Positions 43,082-52,158 are shown, numbered from the stretch's first letter. The stretch is 64,000 nt of DNA from Bacteroidaceae bacterium (GCA_017531985.1 JAFXJY010000004.1:1-64000), one strand, 5' to 3'. Notes: generated from the sequence alone by a model not told the origin. Program-made: numbers and translations.

Positions 43082-43831
43082 ATGGAAACAACTCGCATAC
43101 TCAATATTGACATCCTACGCATCACCGAACAAGCCCTGCTCGAACAGATGCAGGAAGGTGTATTATACACTCCCAATATCGATCACCTTGTAGAGCTACA
43201 ACAGAACGTACACCTATACAATGCGTACCAAGACGCCGAATGGATAGTATGCGATAGTCGCATTTTACAGTTACTATCATCGTTACTACCACACAAGATA
43301 CCCGAGGCCATTCCCGGCTCGGGGTTTTTCACAGCATTCTATCACTACCACAAGAACGACCCCGACTGCAAGATATTTCTTCTGGGTGCAGCCGAAGGTG
43401 TAGCCAAGAAAGCTCAACAGGAAATCAACCGCACAATAGGGCGTGAGATAGTAATAGGTGCACACTCACCATCTTACGGATTTGAGAAAAACGAAGAAGA
43501 ATGTCGCCAACTTGTCGACATGGTTAATGCCTCCGGTGCAACAGTTCTCGTAGTGGGAGCCGGTGCCCCCAAACAAGAATGCTGGATACATCAATATCGT
43601 CACGAGATGCCCAGTGTCAAGTTATTCATGGCATTAGGGGCAACCATCGACTTCGAAGCAAAGACACTAAAACGAGCCCCTGCTATATGGCAAAAACTAC
43701 GGTTAGAGTGGCTGTATCGTGTTATTCAAGAACCTCGCCGACTTTTCCATCGATATTTTGTACGCGACATGAAGTTCTTTGGCTACTTCTTCAAGCAACT
43801 TATAGGCCGTTACAACAACCCTTTCAAGTAA
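43082..43831 (+). CDS. WecG/TagA/CpsF-family glycosyltransferase (GT26)
   Basis: A 249-residue enzyme of the family that adds N-acetylmannosamine or a related sugar to a lipid-linked GlcNAc. Family features are LYTPNIDHLVELQQN, DAEWIVCDSRIL, the IPGSGFF stretch, ILLGAAEGVAKKA (here FLLGAAEGVAKKA), VVGAGAPKQECWI and LEWLYRVIQEPRRLFHRY. Such enzymes need an undecaprenyl-PP-sugar primer, but no initiating transferase is in this window. Confidence 0.93.
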   Translation: METTRILNIDILRITEQALLEQMQEGVLYTPNIDHLVELQQNVHLYNAYQDAEWIVCDSRILQLLSSLLPHKIPEAIPGSGFFTAFYHYHKNDPDCKIFLLGAAEGVAKKAQQEINRTIGREIVIGAHSPSYGFEKNEEECRQLVDMVNASGATVLVVGAGAPKQECWIHQYRHEMPSVKLFMALGATIDFEAKTLKRAPAIWQKLRLEWLYRVIQEPRRLFHRYFVRDMKFFGYFFKQLIGRYNNPFK

Positions 43832-43840
43832 TAAAACGTT

Positions 43841-44983
43841 ATGAAGATAGGATTGCTCACCTACTACGGAGACCTTAACTGTGGAACTAATCTACAAGCC
43901 TATGCCACATTGTTGGCAATTAGAGATTTATACCCCCATGACGAGGTAGAGATAATCCCATTTCACGGATTTCGCCCTCGCATACTTCCCTACATCTCCC
44001 AAGCAACTTTCACATCACTCATCAATGATGTCGATAGAATACTCAAATACCGTACCTTCTGTAAGGAGTTTTTAGGTATTCGACACGATAAAATTATTAC
44101 CGACACTCATAAAGCCCTCTCCTATATCAGCAACCGGAAATACGACGTGATATACATCGGAGCCGATACATTGCTCGAACTCGACCGTCTACCCAAGGAG
44201 AGTAACGATATTACCGCATACTGGCTGTCGCCTCACATCAGTGCTAAAAAGATATTAGTGGCTGCATCGTGTAAGAATGCACAGTATGACAAGTTAAAAG
44301 CCTCACAACAAAGCCTGATAAAGACCAGTGCCTCCTCATTCGCCGCATGGGGAGTAAGAGACATCACCACAGCTCAATTGCTGGCTCATTGCGTCAACCC
44401 CGACAAAATAGAAATCATACCCGACCCCACATTTACGCTCTCAATCGACTACTCTCATATCGAAAGGTATCTGAAAAACAGAAACATAACCATTCCCTCA
44501 CGCAGTATCTGTTTCCACACTTACCGAACCGATTCTTGGGCCAATGAAGTGACTGCAAGATTTAAGCAACAAGGATATACAATCGTATCACTTCGTCCCG
44601 CCAAGTGGGCTGATATCATTTTAAATGGATTGTCTCCTTTCGAACAATTAGGAGTATATCGTTATTTCAGCCTCATTATTACTCACCGCTTTCACGATAC
44701 CATATTTGCACTGAAAAACGGAACTCCTCCTCTTACCTATGTTGCCGATACTTCTTATACAACCGAACTTGGAGAATCGAAATGTTCGGCTCTTATCAAA
44801 CAAATGGGGTTATACCCTCATCACATCATCGAACAGCAAGACTCTCTCAACGCAGCCACTATCTTAAATAAGAGTGAAGATATATTGAATCATTACATGG
44901 AACGACAAGAGTCCGTTGCCTCACATATAAAGGAACTTGCCCAAGAATATAGACTTTTTCTCAACAAAACCAAGGTATTGTAA
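43841..44983 (+). CDS. Polysaccharide pyruvyl transferase family protein
   Basis: A 380-residue GT-B-like enzyme of the CsaB/WcaK family that adds ketal-linked pyruvate to sugars. It begins KIGLLTYYGDLNCGTNLQAYATLLAI and has YDVIYIGADTLLELDRLP, VAASCKNAQYDKL, AWGVRDITTAQLLA and IEIIPDPTFTLSID. ITHRFHDTIFALKNGTPP holds the conserved R/H for PEP binding. It would give the polymer negative charge. It meets the nitroreductase-like gene tail to tail, 9 bp apart. Confidence 0.9.
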   Translation: MKIGLLTYYGDLNCGTNLQAYATLLAIRDLYPHDEVEIIPFHGFRPRILPYISQATFTSLINDVDRILKYRTFCKEFLGIRHDKIITDTHKALSYISNRKYDVIYIGADTLLELDRLPKESNDITAYWLSPHISAKKILVAASCKNAQYDKLKASQQSLIKTSASSFAAWGVRDITTAQLLAHCVNPDKIEIIPDPTFTLSIDYSHIERYLKNRNITIPSRSICFHTYRTDSWANEVTARFKQQGYTIVSLRPAKWADIILNGLSPFEQLGVYRYFSLIITHRFHDTIFALKNGTPPLTYVADTSYTTELGESKCSALIKQMGLYPHHIIEQQDSLNAATILNKSEDILNHYMERQESVASHIKELAQEYRLFLNKTKVL

Positions 44984-44992
44984 TAGCTGTTC

Positions 44993-45982
44993 TTAGTCGT
45001 GCTTGCGGCAATACTCCTCAACGGGGTTACGATGCGATATTGCCACTTTATACTCCTCCTTGTAAGCTCCCACACCTATAAGCATAATGGGAACTTCATG
45101 TGATGGAATGTCAAATTGCAACAGCATTTTCCTCACGACAGCACTCTTAAAAGCCGTTGTCAGTGGTATTGTTGCCAATCCTTTATAATGCAATGACAGC
45201 AACAAATCCATAGCAAACAATCCACCATCAACATACATCTGATGTCGCTCTTGGATGAAATATCGACGCATATCGGCTGTAATCAATATCGCATAACGCA
45301 TGTCCCGGGAGAATCCTTTACAACCACCTTGGAAGTCGAATAGAGCTTGTGCCTTATCGCCTGAAAATATATGAGCCAGTGCAGGCTGACGATTGCATGC
45401 CGAAGGTGCTTTGCGAGCAATATTAATCGCCTCTATAATGCTATCGACAGCAACACTGCCATTGTTATCAAAATCACGCACCGAGTATCGCGATGCAGAG
45501 AATACGTCAAAACTCGATTGCAATGCAGCAAAGGTATCTTCACGACTGCAAGTCTTTATACCGGCTTCTACTTCTTGACGCAACTTATACACCGACAATA
45601 ATCGCTCGTATTGTTCTTCAATGTGCGAAATATCAATCTTATAAGCTCGATTGAAATTTATATACTTATCGATAACAGCTATGGCTTCATCAATATGGGC
45701 ATGAGGGAAACGGGTAATATAGAGTGACAAATCCTCTAACAAAGACTCGACCTTAGGTATTCCGAAACCCGCACGACATGAACCTATCGAAAGCCCCTTC
45801 TCGATGGCATGTGTGCGTATCTGCAAATCGGCAGCATACTTTACCTCATCATCCATCATTCGCGATGCTCCCAGATGCAACGACTGATTATAGGCTTCAT
45901 AAACGGCATCACACAACAGTCGCACAAACAGTATCAGCCGGCTATGACGTATGCATCGACGTATCCTTTCTTGCAGCTTCAT
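44993..45982 (-). CDS. Nitroreductase-like protein with N-terminal helical extension
   Basis: A 329-residue protein. The nitroreductase fold covers about residues 160-320: ASRYSVRDF (around 164-171, FMN phosphate region), IEAINIARKAPSACNRQPA, GGLFAMDLLLSLHYKGLATIPLT and the C-terminal IMLIGVGAYKEEY. The first 155 residues form a helical region not found in short nitroreductases, with one hydrophobic stretch (SRLILFVRLLCDAVYEA). It overlaps the following minus-strand GT4 gene by 4 bp, so it is part of the exopolysaccharide locus. Genes like this recur in Bacteroidota polysaccharide clusters; the substrate is not known. Confidence 0.85.
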   Translation of the reverse strand: MKLQERIRRCIRHSRLILFVRLLCDAVYEAYNQSLHLGASRMMDDEVKYAADLQIRTHAIEKGLSIGSCRAGFGIPKVESLLEDLSLYITRFPHAHIDEAIAVIDKYINFNRAYKIDISHIEEQYERLLSVYKLRQEVEAGIKTCSREDTFAALQSSFDVFSASRYSVRDFDNNGSVAVDSIIEAINIARKAPSACNRQPALAHIFSGDKAQALFDFQGGCKGFSRDMRYAILITADMRRYFIQERHQMYVDGGLFAMDLLLSLHYKGLATIPLTTAFKSAVVRKMLLQFDIPSHEVPIMLIGVGAYKEEYKVAISHRNPVEEYCRKHD

Positions 45983-47070
45983 ATCGTCTCAAAAAAACGT
46001 TGATATTCGCTCAACAACACATCCTGAGCATAACGTGTCTTGATCGTTCTGTGCAAGTTATCACGCAAGGCGTCATATTCGACATCCTTATTTTTTATCA
46101 CTCGTTCCAGCAAGTGAGCGAGTGCATCCACATCGTTGACAGCAAAGAGATAACCATCAACACCATCTGTAACATGCTCCGAGAAGCCTTCTATATCGGT
46201 TGCTATCACAGGCATACCATAATTATAGGCTACCATATGAGGACCACTCTGAGCTACATTCTCATAGGGCAAAACAAGATAATGATGTGTTGCAAAAATA
46301 TCGGGGATGTCCTCATCGGGGATGCGTTGCGGATTGAAGGTAACCGAATTACCCAATTGCTTTATATCATCCTCATAGAGATGCTTATCTTCGCATGAGC
46401 CCAACACCGAGAGATGCGATCGGGCTCGTAAATCGTCCGACAGCCGAGCATATGCTTTCAGCAATATGTCGAGACGCTTATTTTGTTTCACATTACCGAA
46501 GAATAGCAATTGCACCTTGTCGGTTGGCAACTGTGCTTCGGGCGACGGCTTACCATAGTCCTTCAACGACAAGGGAGTAGTGAGTATATTCTTACCACCA
46601 TACATTGCCTCAAACTGTCGACGTGTATGCTGCGAAAAGATGTGCATGTTACGGTGGAACGCAAATACATATTTCAAGTATAGTTGCATCATACGCCTAT
46701 TAGGCCAGCCGGGATACGACACTACATTATGTGCTGCATGCACCATCTTCCTGCGAGGCAGGTAGAAGTCGAGAACCGGATACATATAAGGCATCTCCAT
46801 GGCATCTATGTAAATAATATCGGGAGAAAACGCCTTGATACGCCTTGCTATATCGGCATAAAATCCAATGCAACGAGGATTGCGACGACGGTAAGGCATC
46901 TTACATATGTGCATGGCACAATTGTGTGCTGCCTGCGGAATAGTGATCTTTCCATCATTACCTTGCAACACATACCACTCTATCTCATAGTCATCCATCA
47001 ACAGCGGTACGATGGGGAGATCTACATCGATAAAATAATCGGCCGTTATCCATGCTATTTTTTTTCGCAT
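45979..47070 (-). CDS. Family 4-like glycosyltransferase
   Basis: A 363-residue GT-B enzyme. The N-terminal half has KIAWITADYFIDVDLPIVPLL, VHAAHNVVSYPGW and the YLKYVFAFHRNMHIFSQHT stretch. The C-terminal half has LLFFGNVKQNKRLDILLKAYARL, FATHHYLVLPYENVAQSGPHMVAYNYGMPVIA and a SEHVTDGVDGYLF ending. The usual E-x7-E is replaced by an SGPHM context, as in some GT4 subfamilies. It is the promoter-proximal gene of a two-gene minus-strand unit with the nitroreductase-like protein. Confidence 0.88.
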   Translation of the reverse strand: MRKKIAWITADYFIDVDLPIVPLLMDDYEIEWYVLQGNDGKITIPQAAHNCAMHICKMPYRRRNPRCIGFYADIARRIKAFSPDIIYIDAMEMPYMYPVLDFYLPRRKMVHAAHNVVSYPGWPNRRMMQLYLKYVFAFHRNMHIFSQHTRRQFEAMYGGKNILTTPLSLKDYGKPSPEAQLPTDKVQLLFFGNVKQNKRLDILLKAYARLSDDLRARSHLSVLGSCEDKHLYEDDIKQLGNSVTFNPQRIPDEDIPDIFATHHYLVLPYENVAQSGPHMVAYNYGMPVIATDIEGFSEHVTDGVDGYLFAVNDVDALAHLLERVIKNKDVEYDALRDNLHRTIKTRYAQDVLLSEYQRFFETI

Positions 47071-47085
47071 CGTCTCTTTTTTTTA

Positions 47086-47093
47086 CAAAGGTA
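47086..47093 (-). promoter_or_regulatory. -7 element of the minus-strand GT4 gene
   Basis: TACCTTTG on the minus strand, 16 bp before the start codon at 47070, fits TAnnTTTG. Confidence 0.55.
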
Positions 47094-47247
47094 CAAATTT
47101 TAATCAATATCGCACAATCTCAACCTACTATTAAAGCAAATTTTTACATAGGAAAAAAACTTTTAGCTCCACAACATTGTTCTGCAAGTACGGTTGTCTC
47201 ATATGAACGACAGTCGCAATATTCATCTTTACCTAAAAAACTGTGTT

Positions 47248-47904
47248 ATGAAAAAGGCAATTCCCATTCTCATCATGGCAGTAACATTCATCGCCTGCCA
47301 GAAAGAGCCCGACCTCAACGAACTGTCGAGCGACCTGATCGTCTATACCAATTACGACAAGAACCGCAACTTCGGAAAGTACTCAACGTATGCCATCCCC
47401 GACAGCATATTGTTACTCGACGACAAGGCCAAACCCACTTATTATAGTGCTGACGACCCTCGCACCGTAGCCATTGTTCAAGCTATCAACAGCGAAATGA
47501 AAACTCGCGGCTATATCCGCACAGAAAGTACAGCCGATGCCGACTTGGGCATACAAGTAAGTTATGTAAAAGACACCAATACCATTGTATCATATGCCAC
47601 AAACAATCCTTACTGGTGGTACGGGTACGACTACTATTGGCCGGGAAGTTACTGGAGTCCCTATTGGTGGGGATGGGGACCTTCCTATGCCTACCCCATC
47701 AGCTACACTTACACCATAGGTTCACTCATTATTGAGATTGTGGCTCTCGAAGATGCTAATGCCGCTACTAAAAAGATTCCTGTAATATGGACTGCCTACA
47801 TGGCCGGTATATTGTCGAGCAACCAAATGAATCTGAACAGAACGGTTGCCGGTATATATCAAGCATTCGAACAGTCGCCCTACATCCTTGCCACCGTACA
47901 ATAA
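47248..47904 (+). CDS. DUF4136 lipoprotein, copy 1
   Basis: A 218-residue lipoprotein (lipobox VTFIAC17Q). The mature domain matches DUF4136: SDLIVYTNYDKNRNFGKYSTYAIPDS, YYSADDPRTVAIVQAINSEM, TADADLGIQVSYV and AGILSSNQMNLNRTVAGIYQAF. A 40-residue stretch near the centre is extremely rich in Trp, Tyr and Pro (WWYGYDYYWPGSYWSPYWW). The ATG at 47248 gives the lipoprotein signal. It is followed 58 bp later by a beta-barrel gene, and a paralogous pair lies about 2 kb downstream. Confidence 0.88.
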   Translation: MKKAIPILIMAVTFIACQKEPDLNELSSDLIVYTNYDKNRNFGKYSTYAIPDSILLLDDKAKPTYYSADDPRTVAIVQAINSEMKTRGYIRTESTADADLGIQVSYVKDTNTIVSYATNNPYWWYGYDYYWPGSYWSPYWWGWGPSYAYPISYTYTIGSLIIEIVALEDANAATKKIPVIWTAYMAGILSSNQMNLNRTVAGIYQAFEQSPYILATVQ

Positions 47905-47962
47905 CGATGGACGACACAACACATGACAATACACCGATTACTTACATCAAAAAAATACTGCA

Positions 47963-48589
47963 ATGAAAAATACTATCAAAGCTCTAAGCATCATGCTGCT
48001 TATCACCTCAATGGTTATCCCCTCGACAACCAATGCTCAGATACTCAAAGGTGGGTATTTCAATGTCGATTGGCAATTCAATGCTCCGGTAAGCAACGAC
48101 TTTGCCAATGTAGCCAGCGGATGGGGTATGAACTTCGAAGGTGGATATTACATCATACCTCAAATGTCACTCGGGTTATATATCTCTTACCACACCAACA
48201 ACAAGTACATAGGCGAACAAGTGTTACACCTGAACAGTACCGAAAGCCTCTATGCCGACCAACAGCACTCCTTGTATCAAGTACCTTTCGGAATGGCTGC
48301 CCGTTGGCGTTTTATTGAAGAAGGCATGTGGGAACCCTATATCGGTGTCAAGCTCGGTGCCATGTATGCTCGCATGGAGTCGAACACACAAGTCTACACC
48401 TACTACGACAAGACGTGGGGATTCAACGTACAACCCGAGTTGGGACTCACCATCTACCCCATGCGAATGACTCGTACCGGACTACATATAGCCATCTACT
48501 ACAACTACTCGACCAACAAGAGTAAAGTCCTCACATACAACATCGATGGATACAACAACATAGGGTTTCATGTAGGATTATCATTCTGA
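47963..48589 (+). CDS. Outer membrane beta-barrel protein, copy 1
   Basis: A 208-residue protein with a signal peptide (ending STTNAQ) and eight to ten amphipathic strands (for example GYFNVDWQFNAPV, WGMNFEGGYYIIPQMSLGLYISYHT, WRFIEEGMWEPYIGVKLGAMY). It ends in YNNIGFHVGLSF with a C-terminal Phe typical of BAM substrates. Size and pattern fit an eight-stranded OmpX/OmpW-like barrel. It is paralogous to the protein at 49984-50598. Function unknown. Confidence 0.85.
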   Translation: MKNTIKALSIMLLITSMVIPSTTNAQILKGGYFNVDWQFNAPVSNDFANVASGWGMNFEGGYYIIPQMSLGLYISYHTNNKYIGEQVLHLNSTESLYADQQHSLYQVPFGMAARWRFIEEGMWEPYIGVKLGAMYARMESNTQVYTYYDKTWGFNVQPELGLTIYPMRMTRTGLHIAIYYNYSTNKSKVLTYNIDGYNNIGFHVGLSF

Positions 48590-48611
48590 CAATAAGGTCA
48601 TTCCACATAAC

Positions 48612-48651
48612 AGAGGCTCTGTCATTGCAAACTGACAAAGCCTCTTGTTTT
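48612..48651 (+). terminator. Terminator after the first DUF4136/barrel module
   Basis: AGAGGCT (48612-48618) pairs with AGCCTCT (48639-48645), with inner GTCA/TGAC pairing, followed by TGTTTTATG. Confidence 0.65.
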
Positions 48652-48694
48652 ATGTCTTGGAAAAAGTGAGATGGAAAAGTGCCTGTTCCTACAC

Positions 48695-49096
48695 TTATTC
48701 ATCGCTCACATAATAATTATAGATCTCAATGATAGAAGTTGAAACATTTTCACCACTGGTATTATATTCACATTTCAATATCTCCACATAGCCATTCCAT
48801 GAGGGATGATTCTTTTTATGGGATTGATATACGGCATTACATACTCTTTTGATAGCATTATCTGCCGGTCTTTCCATAAGTCCATCGCCAAACACCGCGA
48901 TGATTGCATCCTTGTATTCGGATACAGCACACTCAACGCCAAGGGTATCATCTGACGACTGATAGGCTGTTATTTGACCACTGGCTTTGTATGAATAAAA
49001 ACTTGGCGGCTCATTGTTAATACAAGAAGTCATATACGTTGCCATGAACGCCAAACAGATAAAAGTCCATTGTATCTTTAATTTTTTTAGTCTCAT
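48695..49096 (-). CDS. Small lipoprotein of unknown function
   Basis: A 133-residue protein with a lipoprotein signal (lipobox YMTSC25I). The mature part of about 108 residues has helices and strands, SGQITAYQSSDDTLGVECAV, FGDGLMERPADNAIKRVCNA and SWNGYVEILKCEYNTSGE, but no family is recognised. It is inserted on the opposite strand between the two copies of the DUF4136/barrel module, so it separates the paralogous pairs. Confidence 0.65.
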   Translation of the reverse strand: MRLKKLKIQWTFICLAFMATYMTSCINNEPPSFYSYKASGQITAYQSSDDTLGVECAVSEYKDAIIAVFGDGLMERPADNAIKRVCNAVYQSHKKNHPSWNGYVEILKCEYNTSGENVSTSIIEIYNYYVSDE

Positions 49097-49157
49097 GATA
49101 TTATAGTTCTATCATTAATTTATCAGAAAATGATTATTTCTTTTTCACTCTCAACGA

Positions 49158-49165
49158 CAAAGTTA
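49158..49165 (-). promoter_or_regulatory. -7 element of the small lipoprotein gene
   Basis: TAACTTTG on the minus strand, 62 bp before the start codon at 49096. Confidence 0.45.
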
Positions 49166-49218
49166 TACAAAAAAGGCGGAATACCAATTATTATGCTTTT
49201 ATTTTCAAAATTAAATAC

Positions 49219-49226
49219 TATCTTTG
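49219..49226 (+). promoter_or_regulatory. -7 element of the second DUF4136/barrel module
   Basis: TATCTTTG at 49219-49226, 53 bp before the ATG at 49279; it is divergent from the minus-strand element at 49158-49165. Confidence 0.6.
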
Positions 49227-49278
49227 CAAAATAACACCGAATAACATAACTTATTAAAAACACCAAATAACACCAACT

Positions 49279-49938
49279 ATGATAAAAAAAACGCTACCCC
49301 TATTGGCAATAATCATCGCCTTAACAGCCTGCCAGAAAGCCCCCGACACAACACAACTATCGAACGACTTGATGGTATATACCCACTACGACAACAACTG
49401 CGACTTCTCACAATACAGCACATTCTATGTTCCCGACAGCCTCTTGATGCTCGATAATCGTTCCGATGAACCCATATATTACACCAAGAGCGATCCCCGT
49501 GCGGCCAATATATTGAAAGCCTATGAGGATGAAATGAAAGCTCGCGGATACACTGAGGTTGCCAATCGTGCCGATGCCGACCTCGGCTTGCAAGTATCAT
49601 ACATCAAGAACACAAGTACATATATTGGATACAACTATCCATGGTGGTGGTACGACTTCTATTACTATTGGCCATTCGCCTATTGGGATCCATTCTACAT
49701 CGACTGGTATCCCTATTATCCCTACCCCGTCACCTACTCCTACACCGTCAATACTCTCACTGCCGAGATTATCGATCTAAAAAATGTCGATAGCAACAAT
49801 AAACACATCCCCTTCGTGTGGACAAGTTATATAGCCGGTATGGAGACAAGCAACCAGATAAATATCTCTCGGGCATTAGCCGGTATATACCAATCATTCG
49901 AGCAGTCGCCCTACATCAACAAGACCTCTCGTCAATAA
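49279..49938 (+). CDS. DUF4136 lipoprotein, copy 2
   Basis: A 219-residue paralogue of the protein at 47248-47904 (lipobox IIALTAC18Q). The shared order is SNDLMVYTHYDNNCDFSQYS, YTKSDPRAANILKAYEDEM, ADADLGLQVSYIKN, then the aromatic centre (YPWWWYDFYYYWPFAYWDP) and the ending TSNQINISRALAGIYQSFEQ. The aromatic stretch is kept but its residues differ, so composition rather than exact sequence seems conserved. It precedes a beta-barrel gene by 45 bp, as in copy 1. Confidence 0.88.
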   Translation: MIKKTLPLLAIIIALTACQKAPDTTQLSNDLMVYTHYDNNCDFSQYSTFYVPDSLLMLDNRSDEPIYYTKSDPRAANILKAYEDEMKARGYTEVANRADADLGLQVSYIKNTSTYIGYNYPWWWYDFYYYWPFAYWDPFYIDWYPYYPYPVTYSYTVNTLTAEIIDLKNVDSNNKHIPFVWTSYIAGMETSNQINISRALAGIYQSFEQSPYINKTSRQ

Positions 49939-49983
49939 TCCGTCGGTCAAACGCTATATTAACCCATCATAAATATTACCCAA

Positions 49984-50598
49984 ATGAAACACATATATAA
50001 GACCCTCGCCACTGTGGCAGCCATTGCATTTTCTATGACATGTAATGCACAAGTATTCAAGCCCACTTACTTCAATATCGACTGGCAGTTCAACGGCACG
50101 TTGGAAAACTATGCCGACACTCCAAGTGGTTGGGGTATGAACTTCGAAGGAGGATATTATGCAACCGATAAACTCGCCGTAGGATTGTTCGTATCATACC
50201 ACACCAACAACAAGTACATCGGTGAGCAACTCATACACATCAATGATAACAGCGACCTATACACCGATCAGATTCACACCCTTTACCAGATACCATTCGG
50301 TGCATTACTCAAATATCGCTTTGTCGAAGACAAGATGTTCGAACCTTACGCCACAGTAAAACTGGGAACTATGTACTCACGCATGTCATCCACCACACAA
50401 GTACTCGAATTTTACGACGAAGCATGGGGATTCCATGTTCAACCCGAAATCGGATTCTCTGTTTTCCCTTCGGCACACAATCGCTTCGGTCTGCATGTGG
50501 GCATGTATTACAGCTATTCAACCAATAGCACTCACTGTCTATCATACACCCTTAACGGATACAACAATATCGGTTTCCATGTAGGTATTACATTCTAA
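49984..50598 (+). CDS. Outer membrane beta-barrel protein, copy 2
   Basis: A 204-residue paralogue of the barrel at 47963-48589, with signal peptide ending SMTCNAQ. The same landmarks occur: YFNIDWQFNG, GWGMNFEGGYYATDKLAVGLFVSYHTN, YATVKLGTMYSRMSSTTQVLE and the ending YNNIGFHVGITF. Both barrels share NNKYIGEQ. Presumably an outer membrane protein that works with the preceding DUF4136 lipoprotein. Confidence 0.85.
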   Translation: MKHIYKTLATVAAIAFSMTCNAQVFKPTYFNIDWQFNGTLENYADTPSGWGMNFEGGYYATDKLAVGLFVSYHTNNKYIGEQLIHINDNSDLYTDQIHTLYQIPFGALLKYRFVEDKMFEPYATVKLGTMYSRMSSTTQVLEFYDEAWGFHVQPEIGFSVFPSAHNRFGLHVGMYYSYSTNSTHCLSYTLNGYNNIGFHVGITF

Positions 50599-50620
50599 AC
50601 CAAGTCTTTCAATCACACAC

Positions 50621-50650
50621 CTGAGGCTGCATCTTACGATGCAGCCTCAG
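50621..50650 (+). terminator. Terminator after the second DUF4136/barrel module
   Basis: CTGAGGCTGCATC (50621-50633) pairs perfectly with GATGCAGCCTCAG (50638-50650) across a TTAC loop. The following T content is weak. Confidence 0.6.
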
Positions 50651-50914
50651 TAAATATACACAACACTATAATCGCATATCCCACAGACACCCTCTTTCAC
50701 ACACACTCACCCTGCGACTACTGCTCGTGCCATGTATTAGGATTGGACAACAATGATGAGAGCGGATGCCGGCGAGACAATTTATGCCCCAATACACCTC
50801 GTCAAGAGTCGGTGAGGGCATTCTCTGTGTATGATATTCCAGCAGATAACTCATCATCAACAGACGATGATAAAAAAAACAGGGCGAAAAGGCTATTAAT
50901 ATGTAGCAATTTTG
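50651..50914. other. Intergenic region before threonine dehydratase
   Basis: About 260 bp. No convincing gene on either strand; a 76-codon frame (50743-50973) overlaps the start of the next gene and has no features. Confidence 0.5.
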
Positions 50915-50922
50915 TACATTTG
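50915..50922 (+). promoter_or_regulatory. -7 element of the threonine dehydratase gene
   Basis: TACATTTG at 50915-50922, 38 bp before the ATG at 50960. Confidence 0.5.
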
Positions 50923-50959
50923 CACATTGAAAATAAACATCACCTAAATACAGAAAAAC

Positions 50960-52141
50960 ATGCTTACAATTGACCAAATTCGTCACGCATCGGAAGTACT
51001 GAGTAGTGTTGTACGACGCACCGACATGATAAAAGCACCTCGTATCAACTGCGAAAGTGAAATATATCTCAAAACCGAGAACTTGCAAGTAACCGGTTCG
51101 TTCAAAGTAAGAGGAGCTTACTACAAAATATCGCAACTTACCGATGAAGAGAAACAACGTGGTGTAATAGCCTGCTCGGCTGGTAATCACGCACAAGGTG
51201 TAGCCTTGGGTGCTACCAAGAACGGAATCAAATCACTCATCTGCCTTCCCGCCGGTGCTCCCATTTCGAAAATAGAAGCTACCAAACGTCTCGGTGCCGA
51301 GATATGCCTTGTGAATGGTGTCTACGATGATGCCTACGCCAAGGCTATTGAACTGAAAGAGAAACACGGATATACGTTTGTTCACCCATTCGACGATGAG
51401 TTGGTTATAGCCGGACAAGGCACCATCGGTCTTGAAATATTAGAACAACTCCCCGACGTAGAAGCTGTTATCGTACCCATCGGTGGCGGTGGTCTCATTT
51501 CGGGTGTAGCATTCGCCTTGAAAACATTGCGTCCCGACATTAAAATATACGGTGTGCAAGCTGCCGGAGCTCCCAGCATGGAAGTATCGGTAAAAGAGAA
51601 GAAAATAATCCGTCTCCCATCAGTATCGACTATTGCCGATGGTATAGCGGTAAAAGAACCCGGAGTCAACACATTTGAATATTGCAGCAAATATGTCGAT
51701 GAGATAGTATCCATCACCGACGAAGAGGTAGCAAGTGCCATTCTTGCCCTTATCGAACAACACAAGATAGTAGCCGAAGGTGCGGGTGCTATTGCCGTAG
51801 CTGCTGCTATGCTCAACAAGTTCCCCATCAAAGGCAAAAAGACAGTGTGCCTTGTGTCGGGTGGTAACGTCGATGTTCCCATTCTATCACGAGTTGTCAA
51901 GACAGGTCTTGCTCACGATGGCCGTTCATGTTCGCTCCATGTCGAGTTGCCCAACAAGCCCGGCAAACTGCGTGCCATCCTCGAAATCATTGCCGAGCAA
52001 GGTGCCAATGTATTGAAAATCAACCTTAAAGATAGTTCGGTAAATGGTGGATATGTAGAGCTTCGCCTTGAAACTCGCAACCACGCACATATCGAAGATA
52101 TACGCAAGGCACTGACCGAGAACGGATACGTTATTGCATAA
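50960..52141 (+). CDS. ilvA: Threonine ammonia-lyase with ACT domain
   Basis: A 393-residue PLP enzyme that converts threonine to 2-oxobutanoate and ammonia, the first step toward isoleucine. The Schiff-base lysine is Lys49 in TGSFKVRGA. A glycine loop IGGGGLISG binds the cofactor phosphate, and CSAGNHAQG is typical. A C-terminal ACT-like domain (about 320-393, SLHVELPNKPGKLRAILEII) marks the single-ACT form that is common in Bacteroidota. Whether it acts in biosynthesis or catabolism cannot be decided from sequence. Confidence 0.93.
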   Translation: MLTIDQIRHASEVLSSVVRRTDMIKAPRINCESEIYLKTENLQVTGSFKVRGAYYKISQLTDEEKQRGVIACSAGNHAQGVALGATKNGIKSLICLPAGAPISKIEATKRLGAEICLVNGVYDDAYAKAIELKEKHGYTFVHPFDDELVIAGQGTIGLEILEQLPDVEAVIVPIGGGGLISGVAFALKTLRPDIKIYGVQAAGAPSMEVSVKEKKIIRLPSVSTIADGIAVKEPGVNTFEYCSKYVDEIVSITDEEVASAILALIEQHKIVAEGAGAIAVAAAMLNKFPIKGKKTVCLVSGGNVDVPILSRVVKTGLAHDGRSCSLHVELPNKPGKLRAILEIIAEQGANVLKINLKDSSVNGGYVELRLETRNHAHIEDIRKALTENGYVIA

Positions 52142-52158
52142 CCACACACACGATGTAA

